A stretch of DNA of 42,674 nt from NCBI GenBank assembly GCA_947492135.1, contig CANLQR010000005.1, positions 1 through 42,674 of the forward strand, given 5' to 3'. How positions within the stretch are numbered: the first letter of the stretch is position 1; the number at the start of each line of letters is the position of its first letter. The translations under genes were made by a program, and so were the position numbers. The notes under the pieces are model-generated. The model was not told where the DNA came from and searched no databases. It saw only the letters and a program-made list of their open reading frames with translations. Shown piece by piece: positions 1-8,717 of the stretch. This DNA comes from Deltaproteobacteria bacterium. GTDB lineage: Bacteria > Myxococcota_A > Polyangia > Nannocystales > Nannocystaceae.

Positions 1-290
1 TGACCCTGCCGGAGTTCAAAGAGCGCGACTTCGGTGAGGTCGTCGCCGACGCGCAGAAGATGGTGCGCAAGTACCCGAGCCTCAAAGAGTCGGTCAACGC
101 GCTGACCGAGTTCTCGAGCCAACCGCTCAAGACCAAGGCCTACGTGCTCGCCGCCGACATCGCGCTCGCCTCGGGCGACGTGGATGAAAACGAGGACGCC
201 CTGCTCGAGACCATGCAGCGGCTGCTCGGCGTGGACGACCAGAGCGCTCAGACCATCGTCTGGGTCCTTTCGCTCAAGTACGCGAAGTAA
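1..290 (+). CDS. TerB-like domain protein, 5'-truncated by the window edge
   Basis: The reading frame is open from base 3 and ends in TAA at 288-290, so the gene begins outside the window. The visible 95 residues look like the end of a TerB (tellurite-resistance B-like) all-helical domain: an acidic helix with the pattern AADIALASGDVDENED, followed by LLGVDDQSA and a final hydrophobic helix. TerB domains bind metals or act as adaptor modules; no catalytic role can be claimed. The next gene starts five bases downstream and carries a similar TerB-like segment at its own C-terminus, so the two are probably co-expressed and may interact. An internal ATG at 60 exists, but upstream codons continue the same fold, so it is unlikely to be the start. 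Confidence 0.7.
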   Translation, partial: TLPEFKERDFGEVVADAQKMVRKYPSLKESVNALTEFSSQPLKTKAYVLAADIALASGDVDENEDALLETMQRLLGVDDQSAQTIVWVLSLKYAK

Positions 291-295
291 TCCCC

Positions 296-1555
296 ATGGG
301 CGCACGTACCCTGCCCGACCCGACGGTGTTGCAGTCCAGGCGCGACCGAGAGTTGCGCACCATCCTCGAAGCCGAACGCGACGTTCAGTTCGCGCTCAGG
401 AAGATCGAGGACCTGTCGAGCGGGTACGGGTTCGTGGCCCGTCGCTCGTTGCTCACGGGCGCGCTGCGCCTCACGCGGGCCATGGCTCCGGAGGTCGCAG
501 ACTCGCTGGCGGTGTGCCGCGAGATTCTCGGTTTCACCGCGCCCGTCGAGGTCTACGTGCGCCCAGAGCCGGCGTTCAACGCCGGCGCCATTCGCAATCC
601 TGGCGGAGGACCGCACATCATCGTGCTGTCCTCGCGCCTGCTCGAGGTCTTCACCCCTGAAGAGTTGCGCTTCGTCATCGGCCACGAGATGGGCCACATG
701 GCGTTCAACCACTTCGGGATCCCCATGCCGGCCACCGCCGCCGTCGAGGACATGGCGGGTCAGATGGTGACCCGCGTCAACGCGCTGCGGCTGTACTTCT
801 GGTGCCGTAGCGCCGAGATCACCGCCGACCGGGTGGGGTTGGTCTGCGCCGGTGATCCTATCGCGGCCGCCAGCGGCTTTTTCAAGCTCGCCAGCGGGCT
901 TTCGTCCCCGCGGATTCGCGCCGACCTCGAAGCGTACGCCACGCAGGTCGAGTCGCTGGCGTCGGCGCCCGAGGCCCGCGCCAAACCCCGCAACGACGAC
1001 GACACGCTCGACTGTTTCTCTACCCATCCCTATAGCCCGCTGCGCGTGAGGGCTGTGGTCGCCTTCAGCAAGAGCCGCACCTACCGCAGCATCACGGGCC
1101 AGGGCGAGGACGGCTTCACCGATGACGAGGTCGAGGCGATCATCGATCGCGACCTCTCGGTCATGGACGCTGGGTACCTCGAGGAGAAAAACGACGAGTC
1201 CAGCCTCATGCGCAGGATGCTGTACTGCGCCGGGCTGTCCGTCGCTGCGGCCAATGGCCAGGTCGACGACAGCGAGATGCGGGCCTTGCGGACGCTGCTC
1301 GGCTCCGACGAGACGTGGGGTCCCACCAACGTCGAGGCCGCCCGCACCGAGCTCGAGCAGAAGTTCAATGCGGCGCTGCAGGTGCCCTTCGTGCGCCGTG
1401 CCCAACTGGTCCAGCACCTCACCATCATCGCGGCCGCGGATGGCACGGTGGACCAGTGGGAGCTCGGTGAGATGGGCCGCATCGCCACGCGTCTCGAGGT
1501 CGATCCCTCGGTGATCGAACAGACGCTCAGTGCCGCGGCGCATCCGCTGGACTAA
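296..1555 (+). CDS. M48-family zinc metallopeptidase with C-terminal TerB-like region
   Basis: A 419-residue protein. The zinc signature HEMGH lies at residues 130-134, preceded by a hydrophobic strand (FVIG). A likely third ligand is Glu174 in SAEITADR, the M48 pattern of a downstream Glu followed by an Asp. Residues 1-70 are charged and helical, with no signal peptide or clear membrane helix, so the enzyme appears cytoplasmic. Residues about 300-415 repeat the TerB pattern (AANGQVDDSEMRALRTLLG, then AAADGTVDQWEL), two acidic helix hairpins like those of the upstream gene. Fusion of M48 to TerB-like segments suggests that a metal or partner sensor controls proteolysis (inference). ATG at 296 follows the upstream stop by five bases with no good Shine-Dalgarno, suggesting translational coupling. 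The substrate is unknown. Confidence 0.82.
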   Translation: MGARTLPDPTVLQSRRDRELRTILEAERDVQFALRKIEDLSSGYGFVARRSLLTGALRLTRAMAPEVADSLAVCREILGFTAPVEVYVRPEPAFNAGAIRNPGGGPHIIVLSSRLLEVFTPEELRFVIGHEMGHMAFNHFGIPMPATAAVEDMAGQMVTRVNALRLYFWCRSAEITADRVGLVCAGDPIAAASGFFKLASGLSSPRIRADLEAYATQVESLASAPEARAKPRNDDDTLDCFSTHPYSPLRVRAVVAFSKSRTYRSITGQGEDGFTDDEVEAIIDRDLSVMDAGYLEEKNDESSLMRRMLYCAGLSVAAANGQVDDSEMRALRTLLGSDETWGPTNVEAARTELEQKFNAALQVPFVRRAQLVQHLTIIAAADGTVDQWELGEMGRIATRLEVDPSVIEQTLSAAAHPLD

Positions 1556-1580
1556 GAGCGTTCTGGTCGACTGGCCGGCT

Positions 1581-1621
1581 CCGGCCTGGACCTCACCCCG
1601 CGGGGTGAGCGTCCAAGCCGG
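1581..1621. terminator. Bidirectional hairpin between convergent genes
   Basis: The core is a perfect 18-base palindrome at 1592-1609 (ctcaccccg/cggggtgag). It is extended by GGAC/GTCC (1588-1591 with 1611-1614, one bulged C) and then CCGGC/GCCGG-type pairing with one mismatch out to 1581/1621. It lies 26 bases after the M48 stop and 21 bases before the stop of the minus-strand lipoprotein, as expected for a shared terminator. There is no T-tract on either side, so termination would rest on the strong GC stem alone. Confidence 0.6.
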
Positions 1622-1641
1622 TGCTCCCGGCTAACGCGGCG

Positions 1642-3639
1642 TCACAGGCACGTCGCGTTGAGTGGCCCGATGCAGGCGTTGATCTGCGAGAAGCTCGACG
1701 ATCCGAAGAATCCGTCGCCGAAGGTCGCGTCGACCACATCGAACTGCGCCACCTGGAAGCTGTCGCTGTCGCGCAGCACCGTGACGCTGCTACCCATCGT
1801 CGTGTAGTCGATCGTCACCGTGTAGCTCTCTCCCTCTTCCCATCCAGCCACCGTGGTGTCAGCGGGAGCGAGCAACAAGGTCGAGTTTGCGCTGTCCGCC
1901 GGACAGTACATGTCGGCCCCGGTCAGACTCGCGAAGTCGGGCGCCTCCACGCGCTTGACCACGATCCCCGGCGGAACCGCACAGCCGAAGAAATTCTGCT
2001 GAGCCCGCTTCCACGACAGCGAATAGAAGTTCGAGTTGTTCTGGGCGCCCCAGACCAGGCCGATCATGTCGTCATCGTTGCCATCGTTGGTCACCTCGAG
2101 CACACCCTCGAGACGAACGTCCTGGAACACCACGCCCTCGCACAGGTGGAGGCCGAAGTCGTTGTTGCCGGTCTCGCAGGCGAGCGTGCCGCCTTGCGAA
2201 TAGGTGATCGAGGCCGGCACGTTCACCGTCGGGAAGTCGCCCTGGTAGAGCGTGCAGTTGTTCTGCAGGTCGAACGCCTGGGCATCGACCACGGTCAGTG
2301 TGTCGAAGGCTTGATTCACGCCGTCATCGACCGTCACGGTGTAGGTGACGAAGCCGGAGGGCGACGCGTTGGGGTTCTGAGCGCTCGCGTCATCGAGACC
2401 GGCGATGGGCGTCCAGCTGTACGTGTAGTTGCCGGTGCCGCCCGAGGCGACCGAGTTGAGCAGGATCGGTTGTCCCTCGAAGTCGGAGCACGCCGGCGCA
2501 GCGACGACCGTCAACTCGGGCGCGCAGGTGTTGTCGTCGGGGTCACACACGTCGTTCACGCAGTCGAGCCCGCTCAAGCAGCCTTCCCCGGTCTCGCAGG
2601 TATTGAGGCACATGCCGCCACAATCGAGGTCGGTCTCGGTGCCGTTTTGCACGCCGTCGTCACACGTCGGCGCATCGCAGGTCTGCAAGATCGGGTCGCA
2701 CACGTCGGAGATGCAGTCGTCGCCCACCAGACAGCCTTCGCCGTCATCGCAGTCGTCCGGGCACGAGCCGCCGCAATCGACGTCGGTCTCGTCACCGTTT
2801 TGCACGCCGTCATCGCACGCGGGCGGGATGCACACGCCGGCATCCTCGTCACAGATGCCCGACGCGCAATCGCCATCGTCGTCGCACGTCTCGCCATCGT
2901 CGCAAGGGTCACAGACGAGGCCACCACAGTCGACGTCGGACTCGTCGCCGTTTTGCAGGCCGTCGCGGCAACTGGTGCCCGGGATGCACACCATCCGGTC
3001 CGGATCGCAGCTCACCGAGATGCAATCTTCATTGACCAGACAGCCCTCGCCATTGTCGCAGTCGGTCTCGCACGAGCCGCCGCAGTCGATGTCGGTCTCG
3101 TCGCCGTTCTGCGCGCCGTCGGTGCAGTTTCCCCCGGGGACGCAGGTCATGGTCGCCGGATCGCAGCTCATCGACACGCAGTCTTCGTTGACGGCACAGC
3201 CCTGGCCGTCATCGCAGTCGGCCGGACAGCTGCCACCGCAATCGATGTCGGTCTCGTCGCCGTTTTGCACGCCGTCGCCACAGGTGGGCGTTGGCTCGCA
3301 GTTGTTGTCGTCACCGCAGGTACCCGAGATGCAGTCATCCCCATCGCCGCAGCCCTGACCATCGCCGCAGTTGTCGGCGCACGAGCCACCGCAATCGACG
3401 TCGGTCTCGTCGCCGTCCTGAACGCCATTTCCGCAGGTCCCATCGCCGTCGGTCGCGGTCGCCGTATCGGTGTCCGTGGCGCTGTCGGTGTCGCTATCGG
3501 AGGCGCTCGCCAGCGCCGGGCAGTCGCCCTCCTGGTCCTGGCCGAGTCCGTCGTCGAGACAGGGATCGGCGCAGGCGGAAACGCCAAGAACGCCAACGAG
3601 GCCGACACCGAGATTCCAGGATTTGCGGGGCGTGAACAT
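1642..3639 (-). CDS. Secreted lipoprotein with six Cys-rich repeats, PKD-like and thrombospondin-C-like domains
   Basis: A 665-residue protein. Residues 1-22 form a lipoprotein signal (MFTPRKSW, hydrophobic stretch, VSAC with Cys23). A Ser/Asp/Thr linker (about 42-66) is followed by six repeats of about 51 residues beginning at Cys69, 120, 172, 224, 275 and 326. Each opens with CxxGxQxGxE(T/S)DxDCGG, has further cysteines and is rich in Asp, so disulfides and calcium binding are plausible. Residues about 375-450 resemble a PKD or Ig-like domain (SGGTGNYTYSW, then TVTVDDG). The C-terminal 200 residues contain DDDMIGLVWG and NFYSLSWKR, close to the C-terminal lectin-like domain of thrombospondins. 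A surface adhesive or binding role is inferred. ATG at 3639 has GGAGA about nine bases upstream. The sense ORF is supported by the signal peptide and repeats; the long plus-strand ORF over it is a shadow. Confidence 0.85.
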   Translation of the reverse strand: MFTPRKSWNLGVGLVGVLGVSACADPCLDDGLGQDQEGDCPALASASDSDTDSATDTDTATATDGDGTCGNGVQDGDETDVDCGGSCADNCGDGQGCGDGDDCISGTCGDDNNCEPTPTCGDGVQNGDETDIDCGGSCPADCDDGQGCAVNEDCVSMSCDPATMTCVPGGNCTDGAQNGDETDIDCGGSCETDCDNGEGCLVNEDCISVSCDPDRMVCIPGTSCRDGLQNGDESDVDCGGLVCDPCDDGETCDDDGDCASGICDEDAGVCIPPACDDGVQNGDETDVDCGGSCPDDCDDGEGCLVGDDCISDVCDPILQTCDAPTCDDGVQNGTETDLDCGGMCLNTCETGEGCLSGLDCVNDVCDPDDNTCAPELTVVAAPACSDFEGQPILLNSVASGGTGNYTYSWTPIAGLDDASAQNPNASPSGFVTYTVTVDDGVNQAFDTLTVVDAQAFDLQNNCTLYQGDFPTVNVPASITYSQGGTLACETGNNDFGLHLCEGVVFQDVRLEGVLEVTNDGNDDDMIGLVWGAQNNSNFYSLSWKRAQQNFFGCAVPPGIVVKRVEAPDFASLTGADMYCPADSANSTLLLAPADTTVAGWEEGESYTVTIDYTTMGSSVTVLRDSDSFQVAQFDVVDATFGDGFFGSSSFSQINACIGPLNATCL
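2521..3435 (-). repeat. Six tandem Cys-rich protein repeats (about 153 bp each)
   Basis: This coding repeat lies inside the Cys-rich lipoprotein. Six units start with CGNGVQDGDETDVDCGG-type motifs spaced 51 or 52 codons apart. At the DNA level the segment encoding QNGDETDxDCGG is nearly identical in several units (for example around 2780, 3090, 3250 and 3400), so the array could expand or contract by recombination. Confidence 0.85.
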
Positions 3640-3676
3640 GTTTATGGTCTCCGTTGGGGCGACGCCCGCGAACAGA

Positions 3677-3690
3677 CGAGCGTTCGCTCG
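3677..3690. repeat. 14-base inverted repeat upstream of the Cys-rich lipoprotein gene
   Basis: cgagcg-tt-cgctcg is a perfect palindrome 38 bases upstream of the lipoprotein start, in the 213-base gap that follows aat on the same strand. It could be an operator or a 5'-UTR hairpin. Nothing else in the gap (3640-3852) is convincing: a loose GGCGCC pair at 3822/3842 near the aat stop might be a weak terminator, and no clear promoter was found. Confidence 0.3.
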
Positions 3691-3852
3691 ACCTGCGAGG
3701 CGCCACGGTCTCCACAGAGTCTACAGCAAACCCCGCGCCATCCGCGAAATCCTCGCTTGTGTGGCCCGGCCGATCCGTGTCGAGGGGCGGTCGCGGCGGG
3801 GCGAACTGCCTCGGTCGGGCGCCTTGCCCCGCGGCTAGGCCGGCGCCTTTGA

Positions 3853-4563
3853 TCACACGAAATCGCCCACGGGCCCGTCATCATCGTCGCGCCACGCCGC
3901 GACGGCCGGGGCACGCTCGGTCGCCTCGCGCACACGTACGAGGAAGTCCTCCAACGCAAACATGCGCGCACCAAAGCGCTCCAGGTGCTCGGTGTGCACC
4001 TGACAGTCGATCAGTGCGAACCCCCAGCGGCCCAGGCGCGAGACCAGCTCGACGAACGCGATCTTCGAGGCATCGGGCGCGGCTGCGAACATGCTCTCGC
4101 CGAAATACGCGCGACCGATCGCGACCCCATAAAGGCCGCCGACCAGTCGATCGCCCTGCCATGCCTCCACGCTGTGTGCGAGTCCGCGTTGATGCAGCTC
4201 GAGGTAGGCGCGCCTCATGTCCTTGGTGATCCACGTGCCGTGCTGCCCGGGCCGCGGCGCTTTCGCACAGCGATCCATGACCTCCGCGAATGCGGTGTCC
4301 AGGCTGATCCGATACGGGGCGCGTCGCACGGCCTTGGCCAGGCTGCGCCCGACGTGACACTCGTCCGGCAACAGCGCGAACCGAGGCGACGGACACCACC
4401 ACTGGATCGGCCGACCCTCGCTATACCAAGGAAAAATCCCGCTGCGGTACGCGAGCTCGAGACGTGCGACCGAGAGATCGCCACCGATCGCCAACAACCC
4501 GTCATCCTCGGCGAGCCTGGGATCGGGAAACACCAGCGCGTCCGCCAGACGAAAGATCGGCAT
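3853..4563 (-). CDS. aat: Leucyl/phenylalanyl-tRNA--protein transferase
   Basis: A 236-residue protein of normal family length. It transfers Leu or Phe from aminoacyl-tRNA to N-terminal Arg or Lys of proteins, creating N-degrons for ClpS/ClpAP in the cytoplasm. Family hallmarks are visible in order: FPDPRLAEDDGLLAIGGDL near the N-terminus, YRSGIFPWYSEG, IQWWCPSPRFAL, GTWITKDM, GLAHSVEAW, GGLYGVAIGRAYFGESMF, and LIDCQVHTEHLERFGA. ATG at 4563 opens directly on the conserved MPIFRLAD start. The acidic C-terminal tail (DDDDG) is not conserved. The gene is divergent from thiC; the 160 bases between them hold the thiC promoter and riboswitch. It lies 213 bases upstream of the lipoprotein gene on the same strand, and co-transcription is uncertain. 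Confidence 0.96.
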   Translation of the reverse strand: MPIFRLADALVFPDPRLAEDDGLLAIGGDLSVARLELAYRSGIFPWYSEGRPIQWWCPSPRFALLPDECHVGRSLAKAVRRAPYRISLDTAFAEVMDRCAKAPRPGQHGTWITKDMRRAYLELHQRGLAHSVEAWQGDRLVGGLYGVAIGRAYFGESMFAAAPDASKIAFVELVSRLGRWGFALIDCQVHTEHLERFGARMFALEDFLVRVREATERAPAVAAWRDDDDGPVGDFV

Positions 4564-4598
4564 CGTTCACTTCGGAGTCGCGTCGAATTCTACCAGGG

Positions 4599-4628
4599 AT
4601 GACACCGCCTGGCCTTTGGGCGTATGGT
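4599..4628 (+). promoter_or_regulatory. Candidate sigma70-type promoter for the thiC transcript
   Basis: ATGACA (4599-4604) matches the -35 consensus TTGACA at 5 of 6 positions. After an 18-base spacer, TATGGT (4623-4628) matches TATAAT at 4 of 6. The predicted start of transcription, near 4635, falls just before the first paired base of the TPP aptamer at 4641, which supports the assignment. Confidence 0.5.
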
Positions 4629-4640
4629 TCCCGCGCTATG

Positions 4641-6386
<1,746 letters not shown>

Positions 6387-6387
<1 letters not shown>

Positions 6388-8555
6388 TGGTCGGGCCGCG
6401 CACCAGCTGGCACCTGCTGGCGCCCGCCGACCTCGCGACGGGCGTGGTCGGAGGGTGCCTGTTGGTGCCGGTCGAGTGGATCGCGCTGGGCGGTCCACCG
6501 GCGCCGCTGGGACCCGCTGCGGCGCTCGTGCTCGGCAGCGCGTGGCTCATCGGTGTGGCCATCGCGGTGGTGAACGCGGTGGTCCGCGGCGCCCGCCTGG
6601 GTCCGTGGCGCGGCGCGTTGCTGCGAGCAGCGTTGAGCTTGTTCGCCACGGTCCCCGTGGCCAAGCACCTGTTCGACGGCGCCTTCGCGGCGACGTTGCC
6701 GGGCGCCGCCTGGGCGCCGTGGTGGGTGCCGATCGCCGTCGCGCTGGTGCTGTGGCCGTGCCTTCGACTCGCCGAGGCGATCGCGGCGCGCAAGCGGGGG
6801 CCATGGCTGCTCGGCACTGGATTGCTCGTCGCCACGATCGCGGTCGAGTTCATCAACCGCACGACCAAGCGCAGTGAGTACCCGGATCTGCACACGTTGC
6901 TGTTCGTGGTCAGCTGCGTCACAGCGGGCTTCGGCTTGCGCATGTTCGGGCGAGCCGCCGGTCGCTGGCCCGGCCCGCATCCCGTGGGGGTTCACGGCGG
7001 GCGGATCCTGGGCCTCGTCCTGATCGCTGGGCTCGCCCACGCCGCGCTGTCGGGCTTCGAGTCGCCCGAGGCCCGCATGTCGGTGTCGACCTCGGGCATG
7101 CACACCCGCATGCTCGTGCGCCTGGGTCGGGGCGTATTCGACCTCGACGGTGATGCGCACGCGGCGTTGTTCGCCGGTGGCGACTGCGACGATAGCGACG
7201 CCTCGCGCTATCCCGGCGCCGCGGAGATCCCTGACAACGACATCGACGAGAACTGCGATGGCATCACCGGCCAAGAGCCCGCCGCGCGCGAGATCATCGC
7301 GGCCAAGGCCGAGCGCAAGCAACAGCTGGGCAGGTGGCGCGACGGACCCGAGGTCGGCGGCCTACTCGCGCGCACCCGCGAGATGAACGTGGTGCTCGTC
7401 GCGGTCGATACGCTGCGCGCGGACGTCGTCGTCGACACCCCAGACAATCGCGCCGACTTCCCCCACCTGATGGGGTTGCTCGACGAATCCCGGCATTTTT
7501 CCCGGACGTTCGCGCCGGCAGCCGGCACCGACCTCTCGATGTCGGGCGTGCTCACCGGGCAGATCGACCCTTTCGCGACTCGCGAGGCCACGCTCGCCGA
7601 GGCCCTGCGCGCCCGCGGTCGCGTCACCCATGCCGTGATTCCCAGCGAGGTGATTCGCTATGTCGGCAAGGCCATGTTGACGCGCGGACTCGATGGTCAC
7701 GATCGCCTGGTCAACGACCTGTACCAGCGCGATGTCGGAACCTACCCGACCGGGGCACGCACGACTGAGCTCGGGCTGGCGTTTCTGGACGAGCATCGCG
7801 CCGAGACCGGCGACAAGCCGTTTTTCCTGTGGGTCCACTACTTCGACGTCCACGAGCACCACGAGATCAAGCTCGCGAACCTGCGCGATGTCCTGGGCGA
7901 CGTCGGCGAGCTCGACCGCGCCCAGCGCTATCGCCTGATGGTCCGGCTGGTCGACCTGCAGATCGGTGCGTTGATCGCCGGGTTGCGTGAGCGCGGGCTC
8001 TGGGACACCACGATGGTGGTCCTGGTCAGCGACCACGGCGAGGGCCTTGGTGAGGACCCACGGCTGCCCGACAACCACGGCCGTTTCCTCTACAACGCGC
8101 TGGTTCACGTGCCGATGGCGGTCCGCATCCCCGGCGCAGCCCCGGGCCGCGTCGATCGTGCGGTGTCGCTACTCGATGTCTATCCGACGATATTGGAGCT
8201 GGTCGCGGCCCCGGTTGCCGACGTCGATGGCGAGAGTCTCCTGCCCCAGCTGATCGACGGTGCGCCACCCGAGCTGCTCGATCGCACCCGACCGTTGCCA
8301 CTCAACGAGACCGACCAGTTCGGCGTGGTGATGTGGCCGTACAAGCTGCTCGTTCGGCGTGAAGACAATCTCGTCGAGATCTTCGATCTGTCGCGCGACT
8401 TTTTGGAGACCAAGAACCTCGCCGGCGGCGATCCGACCTTGATGCAGGGGCTGTACGCGGCCTACGGCACGCTGTCTCCGGTCGAAATCGACCGCAGCGG
8501 AAAGGGTCGACGGGCGCGCGATCGGGTCGCTCAAGCCGGTGCCGACGACGAGTGA
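6387..8555 (+). CDS. Membrane-anchored sulfatase/phosphotransferase-superfamily protein with MopE-like Asp-rich motif
   Basis: A 722-residue protein. The N-terminal 220 residues hold about six hydrophobic helices (near 17-36, 41-66, 77-92, 113-133, 141-155 and 205-222). An Asp-rich stretch follows (about 251-293, DCDDSDASRYPGAAEIPDND), like the MopE-type putative metal-binding motif of myxobacterial surface proteins. Residues about 334-690 form an alkaline-phosphatase/sulfatase fold: Asp341 in VLVAVDTLRAD, the nucleophile region GTDLSMSGVLTG, and Asp549-His550 in VSDHGEGLGE, with His564. The residue aligned with the sulfatase formylglycine Cys is Thr381, as in LtaS- or EptA-like phosphotransferases, so a transferase is as likely as a sulfatase. 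The catalytic domain probably faces the periplasm. GTG at 6387 overlaps the thiC stop (TAGTG), implying translational coupling under the TPP riboswitch. The substrate is unknown. Confidence 0.75.
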
Positions 8556-8629
8556 AAGCCCGGGGAGCATGGCGTCGCGGCGCCAGCCCAGGGCGGCTCG
8601 TCTTGCTCAACACGACACTCTTGTCGGAC

Positions 8630-8658
8630 TTGCCCCCTCATTCACCCGGGACTAGACT
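8630..8658 (+). promoter_or_regulatory. Candidate sigma70-type promoter for the dikinase-like lipoprotein
   Basis: TTGCCC (8630-8635) and TAGACT (8653-8658) are separated by an ideal 17 bases, each matching consensus at four of six positions. They sit in the 162-base gap before the gene at 8718, giving a leader of about 50 bases. The rest of the gap shows nothing convincing. Confidence 0.35.
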
Positions 8659-8717
8659 GCTGTCAGTTCGCGAGACGAGTTGGTCGTCTCCGAGGTTGGT
8701 TGGGTTAGGGGTGGTCG

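Noticed and set aside
248-1543. 431-codon minus-strand ORF opposite the M48 peptidase
   Set aside because: It has no recognisable domain and is exactly antisense to a gene with HEMGH and other family motifs; high GC removes stop codons from the opposite frame.
2521-3435. CRISPR-like periodicity in the repeat region
   Set aside because: The period (about 153 bases) is coding, the repeats are protein-level and there are no unique spacers between short identical repeats.
1621-3852. 743-codon plus-strand ORF across the Cys-rich lipoprotein
   Set aside because: It is the antisense image of the Cys/Asp repeats (giving Val/Ala/His-rich pseudo-repeats), with no signal peptide or ribosome-binding site.
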